From CAYUHK01 sp964475165 (GTDB lineage: Bacteria; Verrucomicrobiota; Kiritimatiellia; JAAZAB01), in the NCBI GenBank assembly GCA_964475165.1, contig CAYYVN010000017.1, forward strand, positions 1 through 23,345: a stretch of 23,345 nt of DNA, read 5' to 3'. The position numbers were made by a program, and so were the translations under genes. Below are positions 1-6,237 of this stretch, piece after piece (position 1 is the stretch's first letter; each line of letters begins with the position of its first letter). Under the pieces are notes generated by a model that made no database searches, was not told where the DNA came from, and worked only from the letters and a program-made list of their open reading frames with translations.

Positions 1-213
1 GCAGACTATCAGCGCGGGAAAAAGATCTATCAGGATTTAGCCCGGCGCGTCTTGGAGTGGGGCGGCTCAGTCTCAGCCGAACACGGCATCGGTAAGCTCA
101 AAAAACCACTATTGGAGTTGATGCTAGGGGCCAGTGGTTTAGAGGCTATGCGTCTCGTTAAAAAAGTTTTTGATCCCGAAACCCTTTTGAATCCCGGCAA
201 TATATTTGATTAA
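1..213 (+). CDS. FAD-linked oxidase, C-terminal end (GlcD / D-lactate dehydrogenase type), partial
   Basis: Only the last 70 codons are present; the frame is open from base 1 and stops at TAA 211-213. The fragment contains 'SAEHGIGKLKK' and ends 'FDPETLLNPGNIFD'. These are the hallmark C-terminal motifs of the FAD-linked oxidase family (glycolate oxidase subunit GlcD, D-lactate dehydrogenase, alkyl-DHAP synthase relatives), in which the conserved His-Gly-Ile-Gly lies near the flavin and substrate site. Such enzymes oxidise 2-hydroxy acids and pass electrons to a partner protein. The FAD-binding N-terminal domain lies outside the window, so substrate and subfamily cannot be decided. The family assignment is strong; the exact enzyme is open. 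Confidence 0.85.
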   Translation, partial: ADYQRGKKIYQDLARRVLEWGGSVSAEHGIGKLKKPLLELMLGASGLEAMRLVKKVFDPETLLNPGNIFD

Positions 214-226
214 GGGTAGCTGGGCT

Positions 227-300
227 CCATCCATCAGCCGCCGGCCGGCGCTCCCTTCAGCATCCAAAGCCTCGCCTCACTCTGGCTGACGGATGGTTTT
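227..300 (+). terminator. Possible terminator after the FAD oxidase
   Basis: Bases 227-239 and 284-296 form a 13-bp inverted repeat with one mismatch, followed by TTTT at 297-300. It lies 13 nt after the oxidase stop codon, where a terminator would be expected. The 44-nt loop is long and contains its own GC-rich palindrome, and the T tract is short, so this is a weak intrinsic terminator at best. Confidence 0.35.
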
Positions 301-318
301 GATCTGGGCAGGCCTGGG

Positions 319-347
319 TTGACTTTTAGAGGGGGGCCGCGTATGGT
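319..347 (+). promoter_or_regulatory. Sigma70-type promoter for tRNA-Ser
   Basis: TTGACT (319-324; 5 of 6 to the -35 consensus) is followed by an exact 17-nt spacer and TATGGT (342-347; 4 of 6 to the -10 consensus). The expected start near 354 leaves a leader of about 40 nt before the tRNA at 395. The bases just after the -10 box are GC-rich (GCGAGC). That is the discriminator type seen at stringently controlled stable-RNA promoters in well-studied bacteria; such control here is inferred. Confidence 0.55.
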
Positions 348-394
348 GCGAGCATGAGAAGGGTGGGGATAAGCGAGTTCTCTGGCCCAAACTT

Positions 395-483
395 GGAGGG
401 ATGGCAGAGTCCGGTTGAATGCGCATGACTCGAAATCATGTGTGCTCGTAAGAGCACCGGGGGTTCAAATCCCTCTCCCTCCG
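395..483 (+). tRNA. tRNA-Ser (anticodon CGA)
   Basis: A complete class II tRNA fold can be drawn. Acceptor GGAGGGA (395-401) pairs perfectly with TCCCTCC (476-482), with discriminator G at 483. The anticodon stem CATGA/TCATG (424-428, 436-440) encloses loop CTCGAAA with anticodon CGA at 431-433, which reads UCG. A long variable arm (about 441-459, with GTGCTC pairing GAGCAC) is the serine hallmark. The T arm GGGGG/TCAAATC/CCTCT is intact apart from wobble pairs. CCA is not encoded (the next bases are CCC), so it must be added by the CCA-adding enzyme, unlike the tRNA-Pro in this window. Confidence 0.95.
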
Positions 484-533
484 CCCGTCCGCGCCTGAGC
501 CAGGCCGAGCCAGTTTATGCCGGAGCTTATGCG

Positions 534-1481
534 ATGACAAAACTGAGCAATCTTTTTTCCTGGTCCTTTTCGGCTCACGCAGATTTCCTGGCCTGTCCGC
601 GGCGACGTTATTGGTCGAAATACGCTCTCTGGAACGGATGGCAAAGCCAGGCCAGCGCTTTAGAGCGCACAGCTTACCGGCTAAGTAAAATGGATAATCT
701 CTTCAGCCTGCAGGGGCAGGCCGTGGAGCGCGCCCTGCTCTGGGCCTTGCGCGCCGCCCAAGCCGGCCGGACGGTGGATGTGGAGCAAGCCTATGCGGCG
801 GCGGCGCAACCCTTCCTCAATCAATGCTGGAGCGAATCACGCCAGAAACTGTGGCAAGCTAATCCCCGGCGCCACTGCTGCCTGCACGAACATTATTACG
901 CTCAACTGCATGCGCAGCCGGCAACGGCCTTGATTCCGCGCATCATTGCCAATACGAAGCAGTGCCTAGGGCATTTTTTGGACCAGGTTTTACCGCGCCT
1001 GCGTGCCATCCGCAGCGCACAAGAAATCCCCATCGCCCAGCCGGGTAACGGTCCACCCGAATCTTTTCAACTGGATGGCGTTAAGATATATGCCATCCCC
1101 GACTATGCCTATTGGCAGGATGAACAAATGCATATTCATGAATGGAAATCGGGGCAGCCGCTCGCAGCGCATAGCCAGCAAATAACCCTCTATGGCTTAT
1201 GGGCTCAGCGGCAACACCATCTACCGGCGCATCAGATCCACCTGCACCTGGAATATCTTTTGCCCGGGCGGACTTTCAGTGCGGTGGTGACGGAAGCCGA
1301 GCTTTTGAGCATTCAGCAGCTGGTGCAGGAATCCGTGGCTGGTATGGCAGAATATTTGGAGGGGGGCGATCTGCGCAGGAACATTCCCTTATCCCAAGAG
1401 CACTGGGAGCTTACAGCTGATCAGCAGCTTTGCCGAAGTTGCAACTTTTATGAGCTGTGTCAGGCGGAGCTGGAGAGCTGA
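534..1481 (+). CDS. Stand-alone PD-(D/E)XK nuclease with predicted 4Fe-4S cluster (Cas4/AddB-like)
   Basis: A 315-residue protein. The frame is open further upstream, but those codons lie inside tRNA-Ser, so I start at ATG 534, which has GGAG 8 nt before it. The RecB-family nuclease core is visible: Asp190 ('IPDYAYW'), Glu203-Trp-Lys205 ('HEWKSG') and a Q216-xxx-Y220 motif. One N-terminal Cys (Cys21, 'ACPRRRYW') and a C-terminal C300-x2-C303-x5-C309 match the four-cysteine iron-sulfur arrangement of AddB and Cas4 nucleases, where the cluster ties the chain ends together. It is longer than typical Cas4 (about 200 residues), and no cas genes are nearby. It probably processes DNA ends in repair or recombination; the specific role is unknown. 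It converges on the next gene with a 9-nt gap. Confidence 0.75.
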   Translation: MTKLSNLFSWSFSAHADFLACPRRRYWSKYALWNGWQSQASALERTAYRLSKMDNLFSLQGQAVERALLWALRAAQAGRTVDVEQAYAAAAQPFLNQCWSESRQKLWQANPRRHCCLHEHYYAQLHAQPATALIPRIIANTKQCLGHFLDQVLPRLRAIRSAQEIPIAQPGNGPPESFQLDGVKIYAIPDYAYWQDEQMHIHEWKSGQPLAAHSQQITLYGLWAQRQHHLPAHQIHLHLEYLLPGRTFSAVVTEAELLSIQQLVQESVAGMAEYLEGGDLRRNIPLSQEHWELTADQQLCRSCNFYELCQAELES

Positions 1482-1490
1482 AGTCATCAA

Positions 1491-4016
1491 CTACCAATGC
1501 ACCCGCCAGCGATCTTGGCTGATCTGATAGGAATGGCCGCAGTAGCCCGCCTGGGAACAGTCGACACACCAGACGATAAAATCATCATCCAAATGCACTG
1601 TGGCCGGATCGCATTGCGCGTCGTAATCATAATAGCCCGGCACGGGGATACCGCGTCCGGCGCTGGTGCCGAAGCTGCTCTGGCGCACCTGGCCGCTATA
1701 AGATGATCTCAGCCACCAGCGGTTGCCGGGTGCCCAATAAACGGCCAGATCCGTCTTGCCATCGCCATCGTAATCGCCGGGTACGGGCGTGAACTCAGCG
1801 CCGCCAAACTGCATACCATCCAGCGCGTAAGCGCTGCCCGATATGAGCGCCAGCCACCAGCCGGTTTCGGGATGATAAACCGCCGGATCCGTCTTGCCAT
1901 CGCCATCGTAATCGCCAGGCACGGGGCTATAGCCATCCCCGCCCAACATGGCCGTCTCGATCAAATAGGCATTGCCCGATATCCTGGCCAGCCAAAGTCC
2001 GCTGGCCTGGTCATAGACGGCCGGGTCGATCAGGCCATCGCCATCGTAATCGCCGGGCACGGGGCTATAGCCCGGCCCACCCAAGATGGCTGAGGCGCAG
2101 GCGTAGCCACTGCCCGAAAGCAGGGCCAGCCAGAGCCCGCTGGCTTGATCGTAAACGGCCGGATCCACCACGCCGTCGCCATCGTAATCGCCGGGTACCG
2201 GCCAGGAAGTCTGCTCACCGAAGAAGAGAGCCGCATGCTGACCACCGTCGTAGGCCGCTTTCCATAGTCCGGCTGGGGGATAAAAGAACCAGAGATCGGT
2301 GAGGCCATTGCCATTGAAATCATCGTGGGCGGCGCGAATGCGCTGGGTATCCACAAAGCTTGAATAAACAACCGTAGCCGCCGACATAGCCTGAGGATCG
2401 GTGGCCGTGATTCTGACCCGCATATATTTTGCTTTGTCTTGCAGGCGCACCACATAATTGGAGCCGGTGGCCAGGCGTCCCTCTGCATCCCGGGCGTTCT
2501 GGAGCCCGGCGCCCCGTTTGTTGTTGGCGATTTGCCATTGATAAGCGAAGGTGAGGCGCGATTGGTTTTGCCATAATCCCGGCTGGGCGCTGAGGGTTTG
2601 GCCCACATAGGGTCTGCCGCGCACTTCCGGCAGCTCATAGTTGATCGGGGCACGCGATAAGATGGTGAGGGTCAAGGCGATGGTTTTGGGAGCGCCCAAA
2701 GCGCGTTGACCGGAGAGCGTATCGAGCGCATCGATGGTCAGGGTGCCAGAATAAGTGCCGGGCGCCATGGCACCCGGATTATAGGTGACGGAGATCGTGT
2801 TGGTGACGTCATCAATCGCTCCATTGTTCGGCGTGACGCTCAGCCAGGGAGTGTTGGGAGCAATATTATAGAACATGCGGTTTTTGGGGCTCAGACTGCC
2901 ATTCCAGAGCTGGAAAGTATCCGTGGCCACAGCGTTGGCCGGCAGGGCCTGCTGCAGCTGATCGGTGCTCGTGGAGAGTTGGGCATGCCCGCTAACCAAT
3001 AAGACGATCTGTAACAACTCGGTTTCTAACGGATGGCCAGTGGCATCAAAGCCGGAGATTTCGAAAGTGCCCTCATAAATGCCGGGCGTCAAAGCGGCCG
3101 TATCGTAAGTGATGGTGATGCGGTTGGTGCCATCGATGCAGTTGCCGGCTGTTTCAGAAAGCGTGGCCCAGGACATATCGCCGGAGATATTATAATACAA
3201 GATACCGCGCGGCAGGCCACTGGCATTGCTGATCGTAAAAGATTGACTACGCGCATCCTCACCGGCCAGCACCGAGTTGGTCAGGCTGGTGAAATTAAGA
3301 CCGATGACGGGCAGGGGGGTTATACGCATATCNNNNNNNNNNTGCGCGATCACCGAGACTTGCCCCGTATAATAGCCCATGGCCATGCTTTCGGTGGCAT
3401 AGTCGAGGGTCAGGCTATAGCTGTTATCGAGGCAGGAACCGTTGGTGGGTGAGACCGAGATCCAGGGGGTATCGCTGCGCACCTCAAAGTTTAAGGCCAC
3501 GCGTGGTTCGGGACTATCATTCCAGATAGTGATGCTTTGCGCCGGCGCGCGATAGCCCTCAGGCGTTACATTGGTTAAAGCCTCGGGCGCCCAGCCTATT
3601 TTCGGCTGGGATTTCACCAGTAAAGATACATCGATTAACCAGGGCGAATTAAGAGCTGGCGCATCGGCCTCCTCGTCGTAGCCCTCAATGGTGATGGTGG
3701 CCGTGTAAGGGGTGTTGCTGGCCGGCAGTTCGACTGTATCGAAAGCGAGCTCGATCAGGTCCTGATCTGAGCCGCTAATCTGACCGGCCGCCGGGTCAAC
3801 CGTCAGCCAAGCGGCACTGGATTCAATGGAGTAAGAAACATTGCCAGCGCCATCGCTTTGCCCGATGGTGAAGCTTAAGGGAGCGGGGCTTTGGCCGGCC
3901 ATGATCTCTTCCGTAAAGCTCGTTTCACTCACCTGCAGAGAGGCCGTATCTCCTGCGGCGGCCGAAATAGCGAGCGCTATACTCATCAACCCGGCGAGCA
4001 ATCTTAGTTTATTCAT
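1491..4016 (-). CDS. Secreted multidomain protein: BACON-like repeats, Ig-like domain, VCBS/FG-GAP-like repeats (contains assembly gap)
   Basis: About 841 residues from ATG 4016. An upstream GTG (4055) keeps the frame open, but AGGAG at 4020-4024 and a signal peptide starting 'MNKLRLLAGLMSIALAIS' favour 4016 or the adjacent ATG at 4019. After the signal peptide come four BACON-like beta domains (about residues 25-134, 138-235, 240-342 and 345-451) with 'WLTVDPAAG' / 'WISVSPTNG' type signatures. An Ig-like domain follows (about 460-553, 'VGQTLSAQPGLW...YQWQ'). The C-terminal part (about 560-820) has six 46-residue units built on 'PVPGDYDGDGxxDPAVY', with acidic calcium-loop-like DxDxDG motifs. 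Such architectures are surface or exported proteins, often linked to carbohydrate binding or adhesion. No catalytic domain is visible. Ten Ns interrupt the second/third BACON boundary, so the exact length is uncertain. Confidence 0.8.
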   Translation of the reverse strand: MNKLRLLAGLMSIALAISAAAGDTASLQVSETSFTEEIMAGQSPAPLSFTIGQSDGAGNVSYSIESSAAWLTVDPAAGQISGSDQDLIELAFDTVELPASNTPYTATITIEGYDEEADAPALNSPWLIDVSLLVKSQPKIGWAPEALTNVTPEGYRAPAQSITIWNDSPEPRVALNFEVRSDTPWISVSPTNGSCLDNSYSLTLDYATESMAMGYYTGQVSVIAXXXXDMRITPLPVIGLNFTSLTNSVLAGEDARSQSFTISNASGLPRGILYYNISGDMSWATLSETAGNCIDGTNRITITYDTAALTPGIYEGTFEISGFDATGHPLETELLQIVLLVSGHAQLSTSTDQLQQALPANAVATDTFQLWNGSLSPKNRMFYNIAPNTPWLSVTPNNGAIDDVTNTISVTYNPGAMAPGTYSGTLTIDALDTLSGQRALGAPKTIALTLTILSRAPINYELPEVRGRPYVGQTLSAQPGLWQNQSRLTFAYQWQIANNKRGAGLQNARDAEGRLATGSNYVVRLQDKAKYMRVRITATDPQAMSAATVVYSSFVDTQRIRAAHDDFNGNGLTDLWFFYPPAGLWKAAYDGGQHAALFFGEQTSWPVPGDYDGDGVVDPAVYDQASGLWLALLSGSGYACASAILGGPGYSPVPGDYDGDGLIDPAVYDQASGLWLARISGNAYLIETAMLGGDGYSPVPGDYDGDGKTDPAVYHPETGWWLALISGSAYALDGMQFGGAEFTPVPGDYDGDGKTDLAVYWAPGNRWWLRSSYSGQVRQSSFGTSAGRGIPVPGYYDYDAQCDPATVHLDDDFIVWCVDCSQAGYCGHSYQISQDRWRVHW
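1600..2340 (-). repeat. Tandem 138-bp coding repeats (VCBS/FG-GAP-like units)
   Basis: The segment TAATCGCC, complementary to the 'GDYD' codons, recurs at 1771, 1909, 2047 and 2185, giving an exact 138-bp (46-codon) period over four well-conserved units. Degenerate units flank them on both sides ('PVPGYYDYD' near 1630 and 'DDFNGNG' near 2320). Each good unit encodes a DxDxDG acidic loop followed by 'DPAVY...G.WLAL.SG..Y'. The constant period with high nucleotide identity points to expansion by duplication inside the gene. Confidence 0.85.
3333..3342. other. Assembly gap of ten Ns inside the secreted protein gene
   Basis: Ten consecutive Ns. The reading frame resumes in phase, but a fixed run of ten is a common scaffolding placeholder. 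The flanking BACON-like units align with only a small apparent deficit here, so either little sequence is missing or whole repeat units have collapsed. Confidence 0.95.
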
Positions 4017-4019
4017 CAT

Positions 4020-4024
4020 CTCCT
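4020..4024 (-). promoter_or_regulatory. Ribosome binding site of the secreted repeat protein
   Basis: On the minus strand AGGAG directly precedes two consecutive ATG codons (4019 and 4016). The spacing is 3 nt to the second ATG and zero to the first, so the second is preferred. The upstream GTG at 4055 has no comparable site. Confidence 0.5.
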
Positions 4025-4275
4025 GCCCATTTAAGCCGCATTGCGCCAGACCCACTCGGCCCTTAAGCTATGAGCTGTTTGCTCTGCCGAGAGGAATGCG
4101 TCATGATTTTGAAAAATATCATAAATATCCGGAATGCGACAAGAAAAAAATAGCGTTAAATAAACCTCCTGGGCATCTTTATATCAGGCCCGCGCGAAAT
4201 ATCCTTGCCTCCAGGAGCCGCTTCGACTATCTTATCCAGCATTTAGCGCCATGGATGGCGCCGCGGCTGAAGCAG

Positions 4276-4284
4276 AGGAAGGAG
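4276..4284 (+). promoter_or_regulatory. Strong Shine-Dalgarno that fixes the L,D-transpeptidase start
   Basis: AGGAAGGAG ends 5 nt before ATG 4290. The in-frame ATG at 4251 lies upstream of this site and would add 13 acidic/alanine-rich residues ahead of the membrane anchor, so 4290 is the better start. Confidence 0.75.
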
Positions 4285-4289
4285 CCTTT

Positions 4290-5195
4290 ATGTTTTTCAA
4301 TCAAGGATTCAAGGACACCCTCACCTTGCGCCGCCAGCGGCGGCGGCGGCCCTGGCTGATGACGCTTTTACTGCTGGCCCTGGCCATCTTGGCCGTGGGG
4401 CTAGGGCGGCATGCCTGGCAAGCGGGCTGGTTGCAACAGAGTCGACCGCCAGCGCGGGCTGCGACGCCGCAGCCGGAGCGGCAGTTGCTGGCTCAAGTGC
4501 GCGCCCTGCTGGCCGCGGATGACCTGCTTGCCGCCCGCGCTCAAGCTTTCCTGGCCCTGGAACGCAGCCAGGATCAACAAGTACGCGGGGAGGTTGAACA
4601 GCTTTTGGGTCAGATCAATATGCGGCTCCTCTTGATGCCAGTGCCGATACCCGAAAAGGTGGAATATATCGTGCAGGCCGGTGATTCATTGGAGCGCATC
4701 GCCAAAAGATTTGGCACCACCGTGGAATTGATCCGGGCCGGCAACAAACTCACCAAAACCCTGATCCACCCCGGCGACCGCCTCCTGGTTTTGAAAGCCA
4801 AGATGGAATTATTTGTGAGCAAGAGCCGCAACGATATGCTGCTGGAGATTGAAGGGCGTTTCGGCAAGCGTTATGCGGTGGGCACAGGCGCCTACGGCAA
4901 AACTCCCACCGGCACCTTCCTCATCGCCGATAAAATCACGGAGCCCCCCTGGTGGCGACCGGATGGTAAAATGATTCCCTATGGCGACAAGGAAAATGTG
5001 CTCGGGACCCGTTGGCTGGCCTTGGTGCCGGATAAAGATACACCGGCGGTCACGGGCTATGGCATTCATGGCACCTGGGAGCCGGACACCATTGGCAAGC
5101 AAGCCAGCGCCGGGTGCGTGCGCTTGCTGAACAGCGACGTGGAAGAAGTATTCATGCTGGTGCCCGAGGGCACGCGCGTGCTGATCTCCGAATGA
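4290..5195 (+). CDS. L,D-transpeptidase (YkuD domain) with LysM and N-terminal membrane anchor
   Basis: A 301-residue protein with a strong ribosome binding site. An arginine-rich cytoplasmic N-terminus ('RRQRRRRPW') precedes one membrane helix (about residues 22-39), giving type II topology with the rest in the periplasm. A LysM domain (about 125-168, 'YIVQAGDSLERIAKRFGTT') binds peptidoglycan glycan strands. The YkuD catalytic domain (about 173-300) carries the diagnostic 'GIHGT' (His260) and 'SAGCVRL' (Ser273, catalytic Cys276, Arg278). The family makes 3-3 cross-links in peptidoglycan or attaches proteins to it, using tetrapeptide stems. accA follows after 27 nt, suggesting co-transcription with accA and aspS. 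The 270-bp region upstream is AT-rich around 4095-4200 and probably holds the promoters for this gene and the divergent secreted-protein gene, but no box is good enough to call. Confidence 0.92.
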   Translation: MFFNQGFKDTLTLRRQRRRRPWLMTLLLLALAILAVGLGRHAWQAGWLQQSRPPARAATPQPERQLLAQVRALLAADDLLAARAQAFLALERSQDQQVRGEVEQLLGQINMRLLLMPVPIPEKVEYIVQAGDSLERIAKRFGTTVELIRAGNKLTKTLIHPGDRLLVLKAKMELFVSKSRNDMLLEIEGRFGKRYAVGTGAYGKTPTGTFLIADKITEPPWWRPDGKMIPYGDKENVLGTRWLALVPDKDTPAVTGYGIHGTWEPDTIGKQASAGCVRLLNSDVEEVFMLVPEGTRVLISE

Positions 5196-5222
5196 GGCTG
5201 CCTCTCCTGGCCGAGAAAAATC

Positions 5223-6203
5223 ATGGCGACTTATCTACTGCCTTTTGAAAAGCCAATCCTGGAATTGGAAGCTAAGCTGCAGGAGCTGCGCAGCTTCAGC
5301 GAAGCCCAAAATCTCGATGTCTCCCATGAATTGGCGGAATTGGAACGGAAAATCAGCGAGACCAAGCGGCAGGTCTTCAAGAATCTGACCGCCTGGGATA
5401 AAGTGCAGTTGGCGCGCCATCCGCAACGGCCCTATACCCTGGATTACATCAAGGCCATGTGCACGGATTTTGCGGAGCTCCACGGTGACCGCCATTTCGC
5501 CGACGATCGCGCGATCATCGGCGGCTTCGCCATGCTGGGGCCCGAGGCCGTCATGATCATCGGCACCCAGAAGGGACGCGATGTTAAGAGCAATGTCGAA
5601 CGCAACTTCGGCATGGTCTATCCGGATGGCTATCGCAAGGCCCTGCGCCTGATGAGGCTGGCCGCCAAGTTCAAACGACCCATCATGATTTTGATCGATA
5701 CCGCCGGCGCCTATCCCGGCGTAGGCAGCGAGGAACGCCAGATCGCTGAAGCCATCGCCGTTAACCTGCGCGAGGCCTTTTTATTGCCGGTACCCATCGT
5801 GGTCACCGTCATCGGCGAGGGTGGCAGTGGCGGGGCTTTGGGGATTGGCATTGGCGACCGCGTACTCATTCTGGAACATGCCTATTATTCGGTGATTTCG
5901 CCGGAGGGCTGCGCCGCCATTCTGTGGCGTGACCGGGCTTTTGCCAGTCAAGCCGCCGCCGCCTTGAAATTGACCCCGCAGGATTTATTGCAGGCTGGCC
6001 TGGTGGATGCCATCATTCCCGAGCCACTGGGTGGCGCGCATACCGATCCGGCGGGCATGGCCGAGGAACTTAAAGGCCAGCTTCTACAGAACCTGAAGGA
6101 GCTACGCCAATATACCCCCACTAAACTATTGGAACAGCGTTATCGCAAATTCCGCGCCATGGGCGTGGTGGGCACCGAGGAGCCGGTCGCCGCGCAGGCA
6201 TGA
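5223..6203 (+). CDS. accA: Acetyl-CoA carboxylase carboxyltransferase subunit alpha
   Basis: 326 residues, the usual AccA length. With AccD it forms the carboxyltransferase that moves CO2 from biotin on AccB to acetyl-CoA, giving malonyl-CoA for fatty-acid synthesis in the cytoplasm. Recognisable segments are the N-terminal helical region ('FEKPILELEAKLQELR'), 'HPQRPYTLDYI' near 66, 'ELHGDRHFADDRAIIGG' near 85-101, 'DTAGAYPGVGSEERQ' near 159-173, the oxyanion-hole glycines 'GEGGSGGA' near 198-205, and 'YSVISPEGCAAILWRD' near 222-237. All are standard for AccA. No strong Shine-Dalgarno precedes the start. The gene sits between the L,D-transpeptidase and aspS with short gaps; accD is not in the window. 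Confidence 0.97.
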   Translation: MATYLLPFEKPILELEAKLQELRSFSEAQNLDVSHELAELERKISETKRQVFKNLTAWDKVQLARHPQRPYTLDYIKAMCTDFAELHGDRHFADDRAIIGGFAMLGPEAVMIIGTQKGRDVKSNVERNFGMVYPDGYRKALRLMRLAAKFKRPIMILIDTAGAYPGVGSEERQIAEAIAVNLREAFLLPVPIVVTVIGEGGSGGALGIGIGDRVLILEHAYYSVISPEGCAAILWRDRAFASQAAAALKLTPQDLLQAGLVDAIIPEPLGGAHTDPAGMAEELKGQLLQNLKELRQYTPTKLLEQRYRKFRAMGVVGTEEPVAAQA

Positions 6204-6237
6204 GACGCCGAACGCACCTCCTATTGATGAGCTGAAA

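Noticed and set aside
438..533. Upstream in-frame ATG for the Fe-S nuclease at 438
   Set aside because: These codons lie inside tRNA-Ser, encode low-complexity residues, and a ribosome binding site precedes ATG 534.
395..533. tRNA-Ser as an attachment site for an integrated element
   Set aside because: No integrase, no duplicated tRNA 3' end and no compositional break were seen in the window.
1600..2340. Regular repeats considered as a CRISPR array
   Set aside because: The 138-bp repeats are fully coding, in frame, and have no unique spacers; they are protein domain repeats.
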